Source: Podospora pseudoanserina (Eukaryota > Ascomycota > Sordariomycetes > Sordariales > Podosporaceae). From it: a DNA stretch of 64,000 nucleotides. The position numbers and the translations under genes are program-made. Position 1 is the first letter of the stretch, and the number at the start of each line of letters is the position of its first letter. The notes under the pieces were generated by a model, which had not been told where the DNA came from, did no database searches, and worked only from the letters and a program-made list of their open reading frames with translations. Location: contig NC_085921.1 in the NCBI RefSeq assembly GCF_035222485.1, forward strand, positions 4,960,001-5,024,000. Reading direction: 5' to 3'. Below are positions 9,481 to 21,334 of this stretch, in pieces.

Positions 9481-11800
9481 ATCATCTATTCATGAATGTT
9501 AATGTGCTGAAAGAAATTGTGTCCACTGTCATGAGTTCATGGTGATATTGAAAATGTAATGTGATTGAGAGGTGAGCATTTGATATCATCACATTTGCAC
9601 TGTACACTCTGTGATGTGTTTCTAAAGATAGAACCGCCCTGCATTGTGGTATGGGGAATTTGGGGAAAGAAATGTGTGTGTGCCGCCCCCAACATTTCAC
9701 ACTTCCGTCTCGTGTGCATGACTGCTTGCCAATCCCCTCTCGGTCGTACGCGACCTGCTTACGGCACAGTAGCCACAAAGTCGCGTCTGTCGACTGGAGT
9801 GGAAATGATGAGCAATTAGGCTCGGACACTGCGTGGGCAGTGGGTACAGTACAAATAGGGGGTGAAAGAAATGGATGAAGGCATTGATGACGGTAATTTG
9901 AAGATCTACAAAGGGTATGTCAGCATCAAAGAAACAACCGAGACGGGGCCGGCTAGGCCGGCCACTGTTGGTCCATTCCAGTGAGCTCCAACCCATGCTG
10001 ATCCAGAAAACACGACCCGACACCTTGGGACCAAAACATGGTGAGCTGGCGGTTGAAGAACGAGGGAGAGACACAAGCTTTACCGCCTCTCCAGATCTCA
10101 TTGCTCCCTGCTTCCAGACAGCATGACATGGTTCACAGGATCAGCCAAAGAAGATCGGGAGACTTTCGGAGGGTTGATATCGTGGTTTGGCCACTCTAAG
10201 CCTCCCGTGCGGGGTTATAGGCCAGGCCTGGGGCTCAATGGTCACGGCCAGCAGTCGTTGGGCTTCAAACTACCCGTTGTGGGGCTCGGCCAGTGTTTTC
10301 TTCTTTCCAGTCGCTAATAGTACCAAGCAAGCGATTCAGATCTCTCGCACAAGACTGGGACTAACAGACGGCGAAGATGACGTGCAGAAACTGACGCTAC
10401 GCACATAAATCCAGCCACATGTGACCCATGAACACCTCGATACAACAAGCACCCATAGTCTCCAGTGAGTGGCCTCCCAACTCTTCAATGGACCCTCTTC
10501 CGCATGCCCAGTGCTGGCTTTCACGGGGAGGATGGAAACTCCAAGCGGCAATGCAACCGTAACCTCCTTGTGCACGTTTCAGGGGTGCGGAGTCCAGCGC
10601 ACGGAGCCTTCAGCCGTTGGGGCTCCGGGCAGCATGTCTCATGTCTCACCACTGGCTCTGCGTGGCTGTGTGTGACTTGCCGATTCCTCCAGTCTGACAG
10701 GAGTCAAAGATGATGAGGTCCGACAGTCACCGCCGTCATCATGATATCTCCAATCACAAGCAATGCCATCTTGCCTCGTTGGTGCTGTTGGAAGAAAAGC
10801 TTCAGCCCGACGGATATGGAAGGGAAAATGGAATGGACAAATCACCAAGCCCTCCCGCCAAGCCCTCCCCGTGGCCGTTACAGGATCCCATGCTGCACAT
10901 CTTTTGTGGAGACGACGATGGGCTTCCCGGGAAGACTTCCACAAAGACATGGATTGTTAACGACAGATGGTCCAGATTCGGAAGATGAACCAGCAAGCCG
11001 TAGAAGCGTTCATGCTGAGGAGCCGAGATCTGTAGTAGCGTTTTCTCGGTGTCCTATGAGATCTGCGAAGATGGCCGCCGAAAAGGCCAGTAGTAGCTAT
11101 TTGGGAAACCACATGGCTCCAGGTTGCAAAACGGCCCCGGGACAGGCCAACGAGCGGTGGTTGAGTAACGGCGACCGCCTTTGGCGCAACCAGCCACCAG
11201 CAGATCGGAGAAGTCTTCCATGAACATGCTGCTTTTCTGTCGAGTGAACAATCCAGTGGCCAGTCATCCGATCACTGCCGCCGATACCACTTGTTGATGC
11301 AGGCGTGCAAGACGAAGGGGGGAATGGCAAGGGTTCGATGTCGCCTTGAGTCACTGGGCCTGGCGCGAGACTCTGGAGGGTTTTCTGGTAGTGGCCCATG
11401 ATTGGTTCAATATCAAGCAAGCAAAGACAGCTCTTAGCCTGATCAGGCATGGAGGAATTGAGCTGGCTGCTCCCTGCGTTTTGCTGGATATCATCGAGGT
11501 ACGGGAAGGAGCATCGGAAGCTAGAGCTGTGCTAAGAGTTTTGCTGGGAGAATACGAGCAGAGAAGTTAGCGAATGAAGCGCCACAGATATCGCGAGGGT
11601 AAAGGTGAATCGGGCTGCTTACCTCACCCACCAATTGCGCGCAGTGATTGGCTGAGAAGGCCCACTCTCCGTTTCTGCAAGGCCCTGAGTTCCCGCGGTT
11701 CCAGTGGCTGCTTCTGCTCAATCACGGTGGTCCGCTATCCGCTCAGACAGGGCATGCTCCCCTGCCGCAGGCTAAGACGATGGACCAGTAGAAACAGAGC
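9481..11800. other. Long gene-poor stretch
   Basis: About 2.3 kb with ordinary base composition and only short overlapping frames on both strands (for example 10741-11223 and 11346-11570 forward, 9697-10101 reverse). None has a recognisable motif or splices into a longer phase-consistent frame. It may hold distal promoter or non-coding transcripts of the Q-rich gene at 13291. Confidence 0.4.
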
Positions 11801-13290
11801 ATTGCATGCTGGGGCCCCGCCCGCTCTCCCTGTTCGATCCATTCTCCAATCCTCCACCGCACCACCCACCTCCAGCTGCGCACCAGGCGGCCAGTCGTTC
11901 CAGGGCAGTTGATATCTCCTTTCCTGTTGCTCTGCTCTCGTCTTCTCTTTTTTCCTTTCTGCAACGCCAGCAAACCGCCCTTCCTTTTCACCCTCCCCCT
12001 CTTCCTCTCTTCGTACCGCCGTCCTTGTGTCGGTGTCACCGTTGCCCGTCATTGTCGTCGTTGATTGAGAATCCATCCATTTTTTTCTTCACCGCGCATT
12101 CTCTCGACCTACACAGAGCACAGCACAGTTTCGCCAAAACAGCACCAAAAAAAGAGAAACACCACAAAAAAAAGGAGAAGTGAATATAGGCAAAGGAAAG
12201 GATCCGGAAAAAGCGCGCACATCAGCATCACCTGCACCAAAAAACTACTTTTAATCCTTGTATTTTATTTTTGCGCCCGCTTTATTCCACTTCGTCGCCG
12301 CCATCGCGAGCCTCGGTACCTTTTGGGCAGCCATCATCAATCTCTTCGACAACTCCCACTATCATAACCAACTTAATTCGCTCAGAGGGTGATATTGCAG
12401 CAGCAGAAAACGAAAGAAGAAGCAAGACAATACAGAGTACAGCACAGCACAGCAGCACCGGAATCTGGGAACACAGGATAAAACCTTGTTCGCATCTTTG
12501 CACCTCCTGGAAAGAAAGGAACAAGCTGGTGGATTTCCCAACGTCTTTGACTCGTGTCTGCGGGTGTCCCACACAAAGCGCGCAACCCCACGAGTTACCC
12601 GGATTTGGACGCGCCAGTCTCCAGCCTGTCTGCTGACTGTGGGCTCCCCTCCCATCGCCACCGCCTGTTAAGCCAGAACCGCACTGGCTTTTCCAGCACC
12701 TACTTCCTTCGGCGTGCCCTTTATCTTCCCTCCGACAAAAAAACCTGCCTTTTCTCTTTCCCCTCTGTCCGCGCTGGCTTTGCCCGCTTTCTCTGACGCC
12801 CTTCCGCTCATTCAGCATCACAGTCTTTTTCCTTCGTCTTCCCCATCGACAACTGTTAATTCCAAACCATCAGCACCGTCTGTCTTATTGGACTTGGCTT
12901 TTTCTTCTCTTTCGGGACCAGCATCTTTGCATCATCTTTTTTTGCACTTCCTCCACGAGAGAGGAATAGATCGCATCGCAGAAAGTTAAACGTTCGACCA
13001 CGTCTCTCTCTTCTTGCGACCTTTGGCATCATCAGTATATGCTTCTTAATTTCTAACTTTGACTTGAACGTTTCTACGCAACCTCGTCCTCGTCCTCGAC
13101 CTCGACCGGGCTTCGATTTCGATACCCACCACCACTTCGAGCCAGAGCGATCGCGCCAGGCAGTTCAAAGCTCCATCCTTTCAGCACATCGGCTCTTTTC
13201 GCCAGTTTCGATATCCGACTCGTGCTATCGCGTAAAGAGAAAGCCTTTCCCAGCTCTCTCCAGACATTTTTGAGTCCATACCACGTTGTA
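11801..13290 (+). promoter_or_regulatory. Pyrimidine-rich promoter and long 5' leader of the Q-rich protein gene
   Basis: From about 11810 to 13280 the coding strand is strongly C/T-rich with many CTTTTC, CCTCC and TCTTC blocks, then (CCTCGT)-like repeats at 13081-13110. This pattern is common in core promoters and long leaders of highly expressed or regulated fungal genes. It may contain leader introns, which cannot be placed by reading phase. Confidence 0.5.
13039..13056 (+). promoter_or_regulatory. Short upstream open reading frame (5 codons)
   Basis: ATG CTT CTT AAT TTC TAA, 235 nt upstream of the main ATG at 13291, with no other ATG in between. If the transcript starts upstream of it, it could dampen translation of the main frame or allow reinitiation. 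Confidence 0.3.
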
Positions 13291-14195
13291 ATGGGCCCTG
13301 GCGGTCTCGCTCAAATGTCTCACGCTCCCTACAACACCACCCACGGCCTCGGCATGGCTTCCTCTGGACTGGCGTCCCGCCGTGGCGGTCAAAATCTCAA
13401 GCCTCTCTCGTTCGAGGGTATGAAAGCCCCAACTGAGCAGGATAACGGCCTGCCGACTCCCCGCACCAGCCGCGGCCATCTCCTCGCCGGTCTTCGCACC
13501 GCACCCAAGTCGGCTATGGCCTCCAGCTTCCCCAATAACGGTCCCGCTTCACCGACCGTTCAAGGGCCAGCCGGCCGGAACAACCGCAACTCCATGGGCC
13601 CCGGTATGTTTGACAACATGTATGGCGGACCTAAGACGTCGATACCTCGGTTCGGCGGTGCCCACCAGCAACAGGTTCAGCAGGCTCAGCAGCAGCAGGC
13701 CTACAATGTCGGTGGTGGTGCTGGTGGATATTCGCAGCAGCACTACACCACAGAGCAGATCCTGGCCCCGCCTCAGATCCAGCTTGATGATGTCTCGCAG
13801 GACCAGCTTGACCCCAACATCCATGCTCAGCTGCTGTACACCAATGCCTACCTCTCGGAGCAGCAGCAACGTCTACAGCAGCAGCTTAAGGCTTTGCAGG
13901 CTGCCGCCCAGCAGTTTCAGGGTCTCAATCTCAATGCTCAGGCCCAGCTTATGCAGCAGCAGAACTCCATGATGCAGCAGCAAGGTTTCCCCAACATGTA
14001 CCAACAGCAAGCCCAGCTTCAGGGTATGATGGGCCCAACCACTCCTGACGCCAGCAATGTCTACTATGACCCCCGCACTGGTCAAATCTACATGGACCCG
14101 ACCCAGGTGCAGGTGCAGGCACAGCTTCAAGCGCAGGCTCAGGCCCAGCTCAATGCTCAGTACCTCCAGCAAGCCCAAGCGATGCAGGCGGCCAT

Positions 14196-14241
<46 letters not shown>

Positions 14242-15111
14242 GCCGGTCCTGGCGCCCCTCGTGTGCAAGTTTCCCCCCCTCCCGAGGCGAGAAACAGCTT
14301 CCGCAGCCCCACGCCCCCCCGTCGCTACGATTCGCCCCTTGTTGAGAACCCTGCACCGCTGCCCCCTCCGAGTGCCAATGCCTTCCGTCGTGGCCATAAG
14401 AAGACCCCTTCGACTGTGACTCCAAGTGCCAGCAAGACTTCTCTGACTATTTCGACTGGTGACGAGCCGCTCAAGACTGCGGCCAGCAGTCTCAGGACGG
14501 GCTCGTTTCCGCCTATGACCCCTCTGACTTCTGGCTATGGCCCTGGCCAGGCTCGTGCTGGAGAGCACCCTGTCCGCCAACCCCGGAACCCTCCCTCGCT
14601 CGACGAACTCAAGTCCAAGCCTACTGCCAAGCACGACGGAAGCAAGAACTTTGTGACTCGCACCCGACGTACCGTCATCAGCAACATTGTTCGTGCTGGC
14701 ATGGAGCGCCGCAAGGAGGCTCGCGGTTCCGGGAGCGTTAGCCCTGTTTCTGAGAGCGCCGAGGAGACGGTTGAGACACCCGTCACCGACAATGACAGTG
14801 ATTCAGGCCGCAGTGGATCGGGCAGCCTGGTTGAGCGTGATGATGCCGAGTGCAGCCTGCCCAGCTCGCGTACCAGCACTGGCAGCTGGGGCGCCATTGG
14901 TTCCGATCGTCCCAGCTCCCGTCAGAAGTATGAGCGTCGTGGCCCCGACAGCGCCTCGTCATCGGATAACGAGGGTCTCCGTGACTCGGGCAGCTTTGCC
15001 AGCCTTCTCAAGAACAGCTCTCGCCGTGTCAAGCCTGATACTGTCGAGGGTCAACGCAAGGCTGCCATGCTTGTTCTCACCAGCTCCGAGAAGCGCAAGC
15101 TTGTTGTCTGA
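13291..15111 (+). CDS. Conserved-looking glutamine-rich, disordered protein of unknown function
   Basis: One exon, 606 residues, starting MGPGGLAQMSH. Three ordered-looking islands: an N-terminal block (LASRRGGQNLKPLSFEGMKA, then GLPTPRTSRGHLLAGLRTAP), a middle block with DPRTGQIYMDPTQ, and a basic C-terminal block (FVTRTRRTVISNIVRAGMER). Between them lie Q/A/N-rich tracts, with 15 uninterrupted Gln at 14197-14241 encoded by alternating CAA and CAG, Pro-rich and Ser-rich linkers. No catalytic motif or membrane segment. The make-up suggests an RNA-linked or scaffold protein able to condense, which is inference only. The open frame extends 69 nt upstream of the chosen start but without another ATG. 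A long C/T-rich leader and a uORF precede it. Confidence 0.85.
14197..14241 (+). repeat. CAACAG microsatellite encoding 15 Gln
   Basis: Alternating CAA and CAG codons inside the Q-rich gene; mixed codons suggest the tract is kept for its amino acids and is less prone to slippage than a pure repeat. Confidence 0.9.
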
Positions 15112-16208
15112 GTATGTTTTGTTTTTCGCAGGCCGACACTACGAAGGAGGAATAATGGACATCGGATAACAACATCTTTACGCTAATTACGATCATGCCC
15201 TATGGTTTCCTTCTTACGGCCGGTGATGAGGGCCCTTCGTGACAGGATCGGCGTGCCATCCTCACGTCGGTGAATCAATTCCGGACGGCTTCATGACGTT
15301 TCTTCTTTTTTCGCCTTTGCGTACGGGGATGACCGGGAAACTGGGGTTTTGCTTCGATGCTTGGGGTGGCGTGAACGTTTTCGTTTCATATTCACTTCTT
15401 GCAACATGATTTTGGCTGGGACTGGGTTGGTGCATTTTCGGGACAAGTACTTACTTTTGACGCTTTCGATTCGTTCTCGACATTGCCTTGAGCCGTGTCA
15501 CATAGTTTTGCGTTGGTGGATTGTTGCAACGGTTCATTTCATTGCGCTCATTTTCCCCGACGTTTACGACTGCGCCCGTTTCTTTGTCGATTTTGGACGG
15601 TGATCTACATGGCCTGGGAACAGGCAGGCGGGAGCTTTGGAGTGAACCGTGGGCCAGTTGAGTTGGAGAGATTGAGGAGAATAGCCATGGCTATTTGGCC
15701 ATGATGCTTGGAGGGCAACGGGAAGGGTGAATCAGGCAGGGGAAAAAGAAGGGGTATGGTTCACTTTTGTCGCAGATTTTTCCACGCCAGCACGTCTGTG
15801 CCGATTCTGCTTCAGGGAAACAGCCGATGGTCAAGGTTAATCAGGCAGAACGAGGCAGAGAATTTGTAGATAGGATATCAATCAACTTAAGTCTTTACAC
15901 ATACTTCACTCTTCACTCTTCACTCTCGGTACCGGGGCAGCCGATTGCCGTATCTAAAGTCCGGGAAGGCGGGGTATTTCCCAGATGCCCCGCTGATGCC
16001 GGCCGCGAAAGCCGACGCTTTTGCAAAGCACCTCTCACCTATGATGTCGTGCTCCGAGAAAGCGATTGCAACTTGTTGGTCGGACATAGCATATCGCCGA
16101 ATGTGTGTTTTCCATGCTTAAAGCTGTTGCTCACTTTTTCTTTTTTCCCTTGCTTTGCTGGCTCACAAACCTCTCATAAAATTCCAACAGCAGAGAACAA
16201 CAACAAAA
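15112..16208. other. Intergenic: 3' region of the Q-rich gene, promoter of the aldo-keto reductase
   Basis: T-rich downstream sequence to about 15600, then mixed sequence with a CTTCACTCTTCACTCTTCAC triplet repeat at about 15905-15923. No gene recognised. Confidence 0.5.
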
Positions 16209-17325
16209 ATGTCACCTCTCATCACTTCCACGGGCAAGCCCCGCGTCATTCTCGGCTTGATGACCTTTGGCCCAGATGAGGAAACCGGCGCCAGAATAAC
16301 CGACGTGGGGGAGTACAACCGCGTTCTGGACCTGCTGCAGAGCAGAGGTTACAACGAGGTCGACACAGCGAGGCTGTACATCGGGGGCAAGCAGGAAGCC
16401 TTCACTGCGGAGACGAACTGGCAACAGAGGGGGCTGACTCTGGCGACCAAGGTGGTGTACCCCAAGGATGGAGGAGAGAACACCAAGGAGAAAGTCCAGG
16501 AAAGCGTGGCCATCAGCTTGAAGGAGCTGAAGGCTGAGGCGGTGGATATCTTGTACTTGCATGCTGCTGTAAGTTGAGCTTGTAGATCGGGTGCCTGTCG
16601 GTGCATCATGCTGATCCAACGGACAGGACCGCTCCACTCCCTTTGCGGAAACACTCGAGGCCATCAACGAGCTTCACAAAGCCGGCAGGTTTGTCACCTT
16701 TGGCATCTCCAACTTTACTGCCTTCGAGGTTGCCGAGATTGTCCTTACGTGCAAGTACAACGGCTGGGTCAGGCCAACCTTGTACCAGGGCATGTACAAC
16801 GCCATCACTCGCTCTCTGGAGCCCGAGCTGATCCCCGCGCTGAGACGCTACGGCCTCGATCTTGTGGTCTACAACCCCCTCGCCGGCGGTCTCTTTTCGG
16901 GCAAGATCAAGACCAAGGACTTTGTGCCTGCCGAGGGGAGGTTCAGCGACAGCACCACCACAATGGGCAAGATGTACCGCAACAGGTACTTCAAGGACTC
17001 CACCTTCCAGGCACTCAAGATTGTGGAGGAGGCGGCGGAAAAGGCGGGCATCACGCTCATCGAGGCGGCGTTGAGGTGGGTGGTGCATCACTCGGCGTTG
17101 AACATCAAGGCCGGGAACGACGGGGTGATCATTGGGGTTAGCAGCTACGAGCAGCTGGATGGCAACTTGACGGATCTGGAGAAGGGACCGTTGCCGGAGG
17201 AGGTGGTGAAGGCGTTTGATGAGGCGTGGAAGGTGAACAAGGCTGATACGGTGAACTACTGGCACGGGGAGGTCAAGTATGGGTATGATACGAGGGAGGC
17301 GCTTTTTGGAGCTGGTGCTAAATAA
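16209..17325 (+). CDS. Aldo-keto reductase, AKR7 (aflatoxin aldehyde reductase)-like
   Basis: Exons 16209-16568 and 16627-17325; 352 residues. NADPH-dependent reduction of aldehydes or ketones in the cytosol. The AKR tetrad is visible: Asp and Tyr in NEVDTARLYIGG, Lys in LATKVVYP, His in DILYLHAAD just at the splice junction. VTFGISNFTAFEVAEI and YNPLAGGLFSGK are typical of AKR7, and the C-terminal NADP-site GVSSYEQLDGNL is present. Length fits AKR7 enzymes (about 330-360). The ATG has a favourable AAAATGT context. The natural substrate is unknown; related fungal enzymes act on dialdehydes and toxic carbonyls. Confidence 0.92.
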
Positions 17326-17977
17326 CTGGGTCACTACAAGCAACCCTTTCCGTATGCAGGGAAACTTTAAATCGACGTCAGTTGTTTTGGCTGTTGTTCA
17401 GAGGTCCATAAGGGCACCATGGCTGGAGTTTATGACAACGACAGCTACGGCAAAGTCCAGCATTCTTATCGTAAAGGTAGCACTTGAGCACCTTGTCCAC
17501 CCTCGGACTGCTGTCTTCCCAACGCAAATTAATCCAAAGACAGCACAATTTCTAGCGGAATCCGAGCTCTCGCTCTGGCTACCAGATCAGGGATCCAGCT
17601 GTAGTGCACCCTGACAAAGCTCCGTTGGGTGGCAGTGCCCTCTTATTGGCCACCAAAGGTGTCACCACGTCCGAAATGTTGACAGCACGCACTCCTCAGC
17701 CCTACACATTGGCACCGTCATAGTTCATTGTTGGTCCCAATAAACAAGAAGTGGCGTTGAAGAAAGCCCAGCGCCAAGAGTGTGCCGCCTTTTGCACTGC
17801 CTCTTATTTCCATTCAACTGTACCCACAGAACGTGATGTCCAGTTGGGATCAACAGGGAGCACAACTTATAAACCCATTCAATCGTCCAGAACTTGGCAG
17901 CCATTTCCGAGCTTTAATTACATTCCCATTGTGTCTATTCTTTGCCCTATTGGACTTGCTTACCATCAACCACCAAA
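17326..17977. other. Intergenic region
   Basis: Separates two same-strand genes. No protein-like frame; ordinary composition. Contains the promoter of the tubby-like gene. Confidence 0.5.
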
Positions 17978-18661
17978 ATGGCCTACCAACTACCCCCCTT
18001 ACCGCAGCCCATCGCGGTGTTCGACCAGTTTCTCGCTCGGCAAACCGAAACACTGGTCATCAAGGAGAAGTTACTCGACAGCTTTGACATCAAGACACAC
18101 ACAGGGCAACCTGTGCTTCGAGTTCAGGGTCAGCTGCTGTCTATGAGAGGACGAAAGACGGTCACGGATTTGGGGGGTGCTCATCTATTCGACATCGTCA
18201 AGGAGATGCTCCACATACACGCCACATTTGCTGCAAATAGCCAATCTGGGGAGAGGCTGTTGGAGGTGAAGAGTGGTTTTGCTTGTAAGTTTTGACCAAG
18301 AGTTGCTTGCTGTTCTGCTTCATCAGGTAAGGATCAAATGCTGACGGCTATGGGGTGATAATTAGTGGTCGGTTCCAAAGCTAGAGCAACATTTACAAAC
18401 AGGCGAACTGGCCAGCCTGTCACTCTTTTTATGAAGGGCAACTGGTTTGACACGTCGGCGGATATTGTTGATGAGGCCACTGGCGCCGTGGTTGCGAGGA
18501 TTGACCGTAAGTTGCTGAACATGAGGGAGGCGTTCCTTGGTCAGCAGACGTACCACCTCACGGTTGCGCCAGGGGCTGATATGGCTGTTCTGGTCGCTAT
18601 GTGCATTGCCCTTGATGAAAAGAACAATGAGGGACAGGGTGGGTTCTGCACGGTGATGTGA
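17978..18661 (+). CDS. LURP-one-related / tubby C-terminal-like domain protein
   Basis: Exons 17978-18284 and 18366-18661; 200 residues. The whole chain looks like one LOR domain (DUF567): two similar halves of beta strands around a central helix, with ETLVIKEKLLDSFDIKTHTG, GQPVLRVQGQLLSMRGRKTV in the first half and PVTLFMKGNWFDTSADIVD, GAVVARIDRKLLNMREAF in the second, then the hydrophobic helix DMAVLVAMCIALDE. The first and second half both carry the (R)KxLxMR-like turn. Such proteins in fungi have unknown roles; the fold resembles phospholipid scramblases and tubby, so membrane or nucleotide binding is possible. ATG in CACCAAAATGG context. Confidence 0.88.
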
Positions 18662-19070
18662 TGGGGAAGATGAAGGAGGGTGGTGGTGGGTTGGTTATAT
18701 GCATTGCTACAGAATTTATACCCCCTTTTGTTTTCTTTCTTGTACCTGATTAGAACAAAACGCATCTGCCAACATCAGGAACCCATCTTATCTTTGCTGA
18801 CCTAGTTACCTTGGGAAGTGTCAGCTTTGAACATGGGCACGAGCACACACAACCCGGACAATGACATCACCCGGGGGGCTTACAGTCTGGAGCAGCACCA
18901 CAGATTGCCACTGATCTCCAAGAATCGCTCAGACACTTTGTCATCGTGATGGAATATTAGCCCACAGCTTTCCATCACCAAGTCAACCGCCATGGTCTTT
19001 TCTAAAGCCAGCCACTCGATGCTGCCAGAGCTCGTGGGATAACCTGCTTTGACGCCTTCAAACCGCCACG
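18662..19070. other. Intergenic region
   Basis: About 400 nt with T-rich 3' sequence of the preceding gene and the promoter of the TDT transporter gene. Nothing else seen. Confidence 0.5.
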
Positions 19071-21100
19071 ATGTCAATACACGCAAGTCCACTCGAAGAC
19101 AGCCAGGACAGCGTTGCCCAGATACGACCGCCACCACCCAAGGCCGACAACTGGCGAGACGCAGTCTATTTCTCGACTATAATTCGGCACAGTTCCAAAA
19201 TCTACGAGTTCTTTGGGATCTCGAGATCCTCAATATCATCGTCCCTAACTCCACCGACCACTGTTTTCATGTCGGCTGCCCTCACACATCAGGACACCCC
19301 ACAAAATGGAACTGGCACCACAACGAGCACAACCATGAGCGGCCTTCTCCCCATCCAGACCGGAAGCACCCCCACAACGCAAAGTTGGCAGAGCCCCAAA
19401 AGTGATACGGGAAGCTATCCTAGCTCGAATGGGCCTGTTGAGATCGCTAGAGGGCAACCGCCAGAAACCCAACGCCAGGAAACTGAGAGTCCAGTGCTTC
19501 CAAAGGTTAGGCGCCATGGCGTGTACGGGATGGACAGGTTCAAAAGTGGCTTCAAAGACGAACTAAATGAGCCCGGGCGAGCACAGGCTGGTGGCATTTT
19601 CCCGACTCGCACGATATCACGCACCCCGACAGCGACAAGCAGTAGACACGCTAGCATCACTCGACAGCGGTACACGTCTGATGCGACGCAGACGCTGATG
19701 GATGTGGAAAAGACGGAAAGGGTGAGGGCAGAGTCTTTGAGGAGGCCGAGCCTTCATCGTCGGTGGGGGAGCCTTTTGCAGAGCGCTTCCCCTCTGTGGT
19801 ACAGATTCCCAGATTGTGTGTGTTTGTTCTGGGAGAATGACGGCTAACTCTGTTTGATCTTTGACTTAGGTTCGCCACGCCAGCCTCCCTCGCGCTGCTG
19901 GCGATGATTATGCGCCTTCTTCCCAGGATATCGATCGACTTTCGAGGCCTCAGGACGATATCCGACGTTTTCTTCATGGGGGATTTGATCTTGTTTTCGA
20001 TAGCCACTCCCTTGTTCCTCCTTCGAGTAGGGTTCTATCCCCGGCGCAATCTGTCGCTCCCGATCATTGAGCGCGATTCCCTTCAGTTTGCCTATCTTCC
20101 GCTCTGGGCAACTTCGTTCCTGGGTCTGGTCATGTTTGCGGGGTTTGTTGTCGCCGAGGGGAGAGTCCACCCGGCACGGGGGTGGGGCATAGCGGTGTAT
20201 GTTTGCTGGTGGATAGGAATGGTGTGGGCTGTGGCGACTGGCTTTGCCATCCTCACGGTTCTCATGTCGAGCAGCAGCGTCAAATCCAAGACGGCGCACG
20301 GCAGGTTTGCGCCTCTGCTGGCCGTGTTGGGGGGTGTCACTGGCGTTGCGACTGGTGCGCTGATTGGGGCGGCGCTTTGTCTCCCTGGAGTCGGGGTGAG
20401 GCCGGAACAACACAGGATATTTGACGACAGGCTGGCTGAGCCGGTTATTTTCTTTTCGATTTGCGCCGTGGGGGCCGTGTTGGTTTTGACGATGATTGTC
20501 TACTCGGTTTTGATGCATGAGCTGCTGCTGGTGACCGGTTGGCCACCACCGGAGCTGACGACGGCCATATTCTTCTTCATAGGCCCCCTCGGCCAAGCAG
20601 GAGCTGCGTTGCTCTTCCTTGGGGACGCTGCTGGCAAGATTGTTTTTCCGCCGCCAGCAAACTACGGCTCTGATTTAGGAGGCGTTGTTCCCACGGCAAC
20701 GGATTCAGGGGTTAGTGGAGACGATGGCGTGGCGCCAGCAGAGGGCATAGCGATACAGCACAAACTGAGCCCGTCCCTGGCAACTTTGCCCTTGAACATG
20801 ATAGGGTTGATATTCGCCTTGCTTCTGGCAGGAATGGCCATCACTTGGCTGGTACTTGCGTTTATCAACCTGCTTCACCGCATGTCCAGGCGCGAACTGT
20901 ACTGGAATTCGAGCTGGAACGGCCTCGTTTTTAACATTGCCACCATCTCCATCACTTCGCTCTGGCTAAGCTTGTCGTTGGAGTCCCCATTCTTTCGCAT
21001 TGCGACTTGTATCTTTCTGATACTCTCGCTGTTAACTCTACTGGGTAATCTGGTGTTTCTCGTGTGGTTGGCTATCAAGCGCGGGTATTGTGTTAGGTGA
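19071..21100 (+). CDS. TDT-family (Mae1/Ssu1/SLAC1-type) anion or dicarboxylate transporter with long N-terminal extension
   Basis: Exons 19071-19798 and 19870-21100; 652 residues. The first 240 residues are hydrophilic, Ser/Thr/Pro/Arg-rich and look disordered. The membrane part begins right at the splice junction (SASPLW-FATPASLALLAM) and has about ten helices, with FFFIGPLGQAGAALLFLG matching the pore-lining motif seen in Mae1, Ssu1 and SLAC1 proteins. Family members move malate, sulfite or other anions across the plasma membrane; which one is not clear. The tail length is unusual: Mae1 and Ssu1 have about 440-460 residues. An unrecognised intron in exon 1, or a start at the in-frame ATG at 19270, would shorten the tail. 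Confidence 0.78.
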
Positions 21101-21334
21101 TAGGGGAGCATGATGGTCTTGGATATCTTGTCGATATTAGTCGTCTCTGAATTAGTATACCTAAGTAGGTACTTACTATGACATTGAATCTGAGGTTACA
21201 CTCAATCATGATTGGTTGCATCAAAAGCGGAAAAGATCAACTGGGGGTTATAGGCAACGGAACTCTTCCATTGTTTCTCACCTTGCGGGGCAACACCGAA
21301 CAATTTCATCGTCACCGCAACCAAACTTATCATC

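Noticed and set aside
10741-11223. 160-codon plus-strand open frame
   Set aside because: Overlaps similar-length frames in two other phases and on the opposite strand; low-complexity, no family similarity.
13873-14634. Minus-strand frame opposite the Q-rich gene with a leucine run
   Set aside because: The Leu run is the antisense of the Gln repeat.
16606-17343. Long minus-strand open frame opposite the aldo-keto reductase
   Set aside because: Antisense shadow of codon-biased coding sequence; Leu/Arg/His-rich and without motifs.
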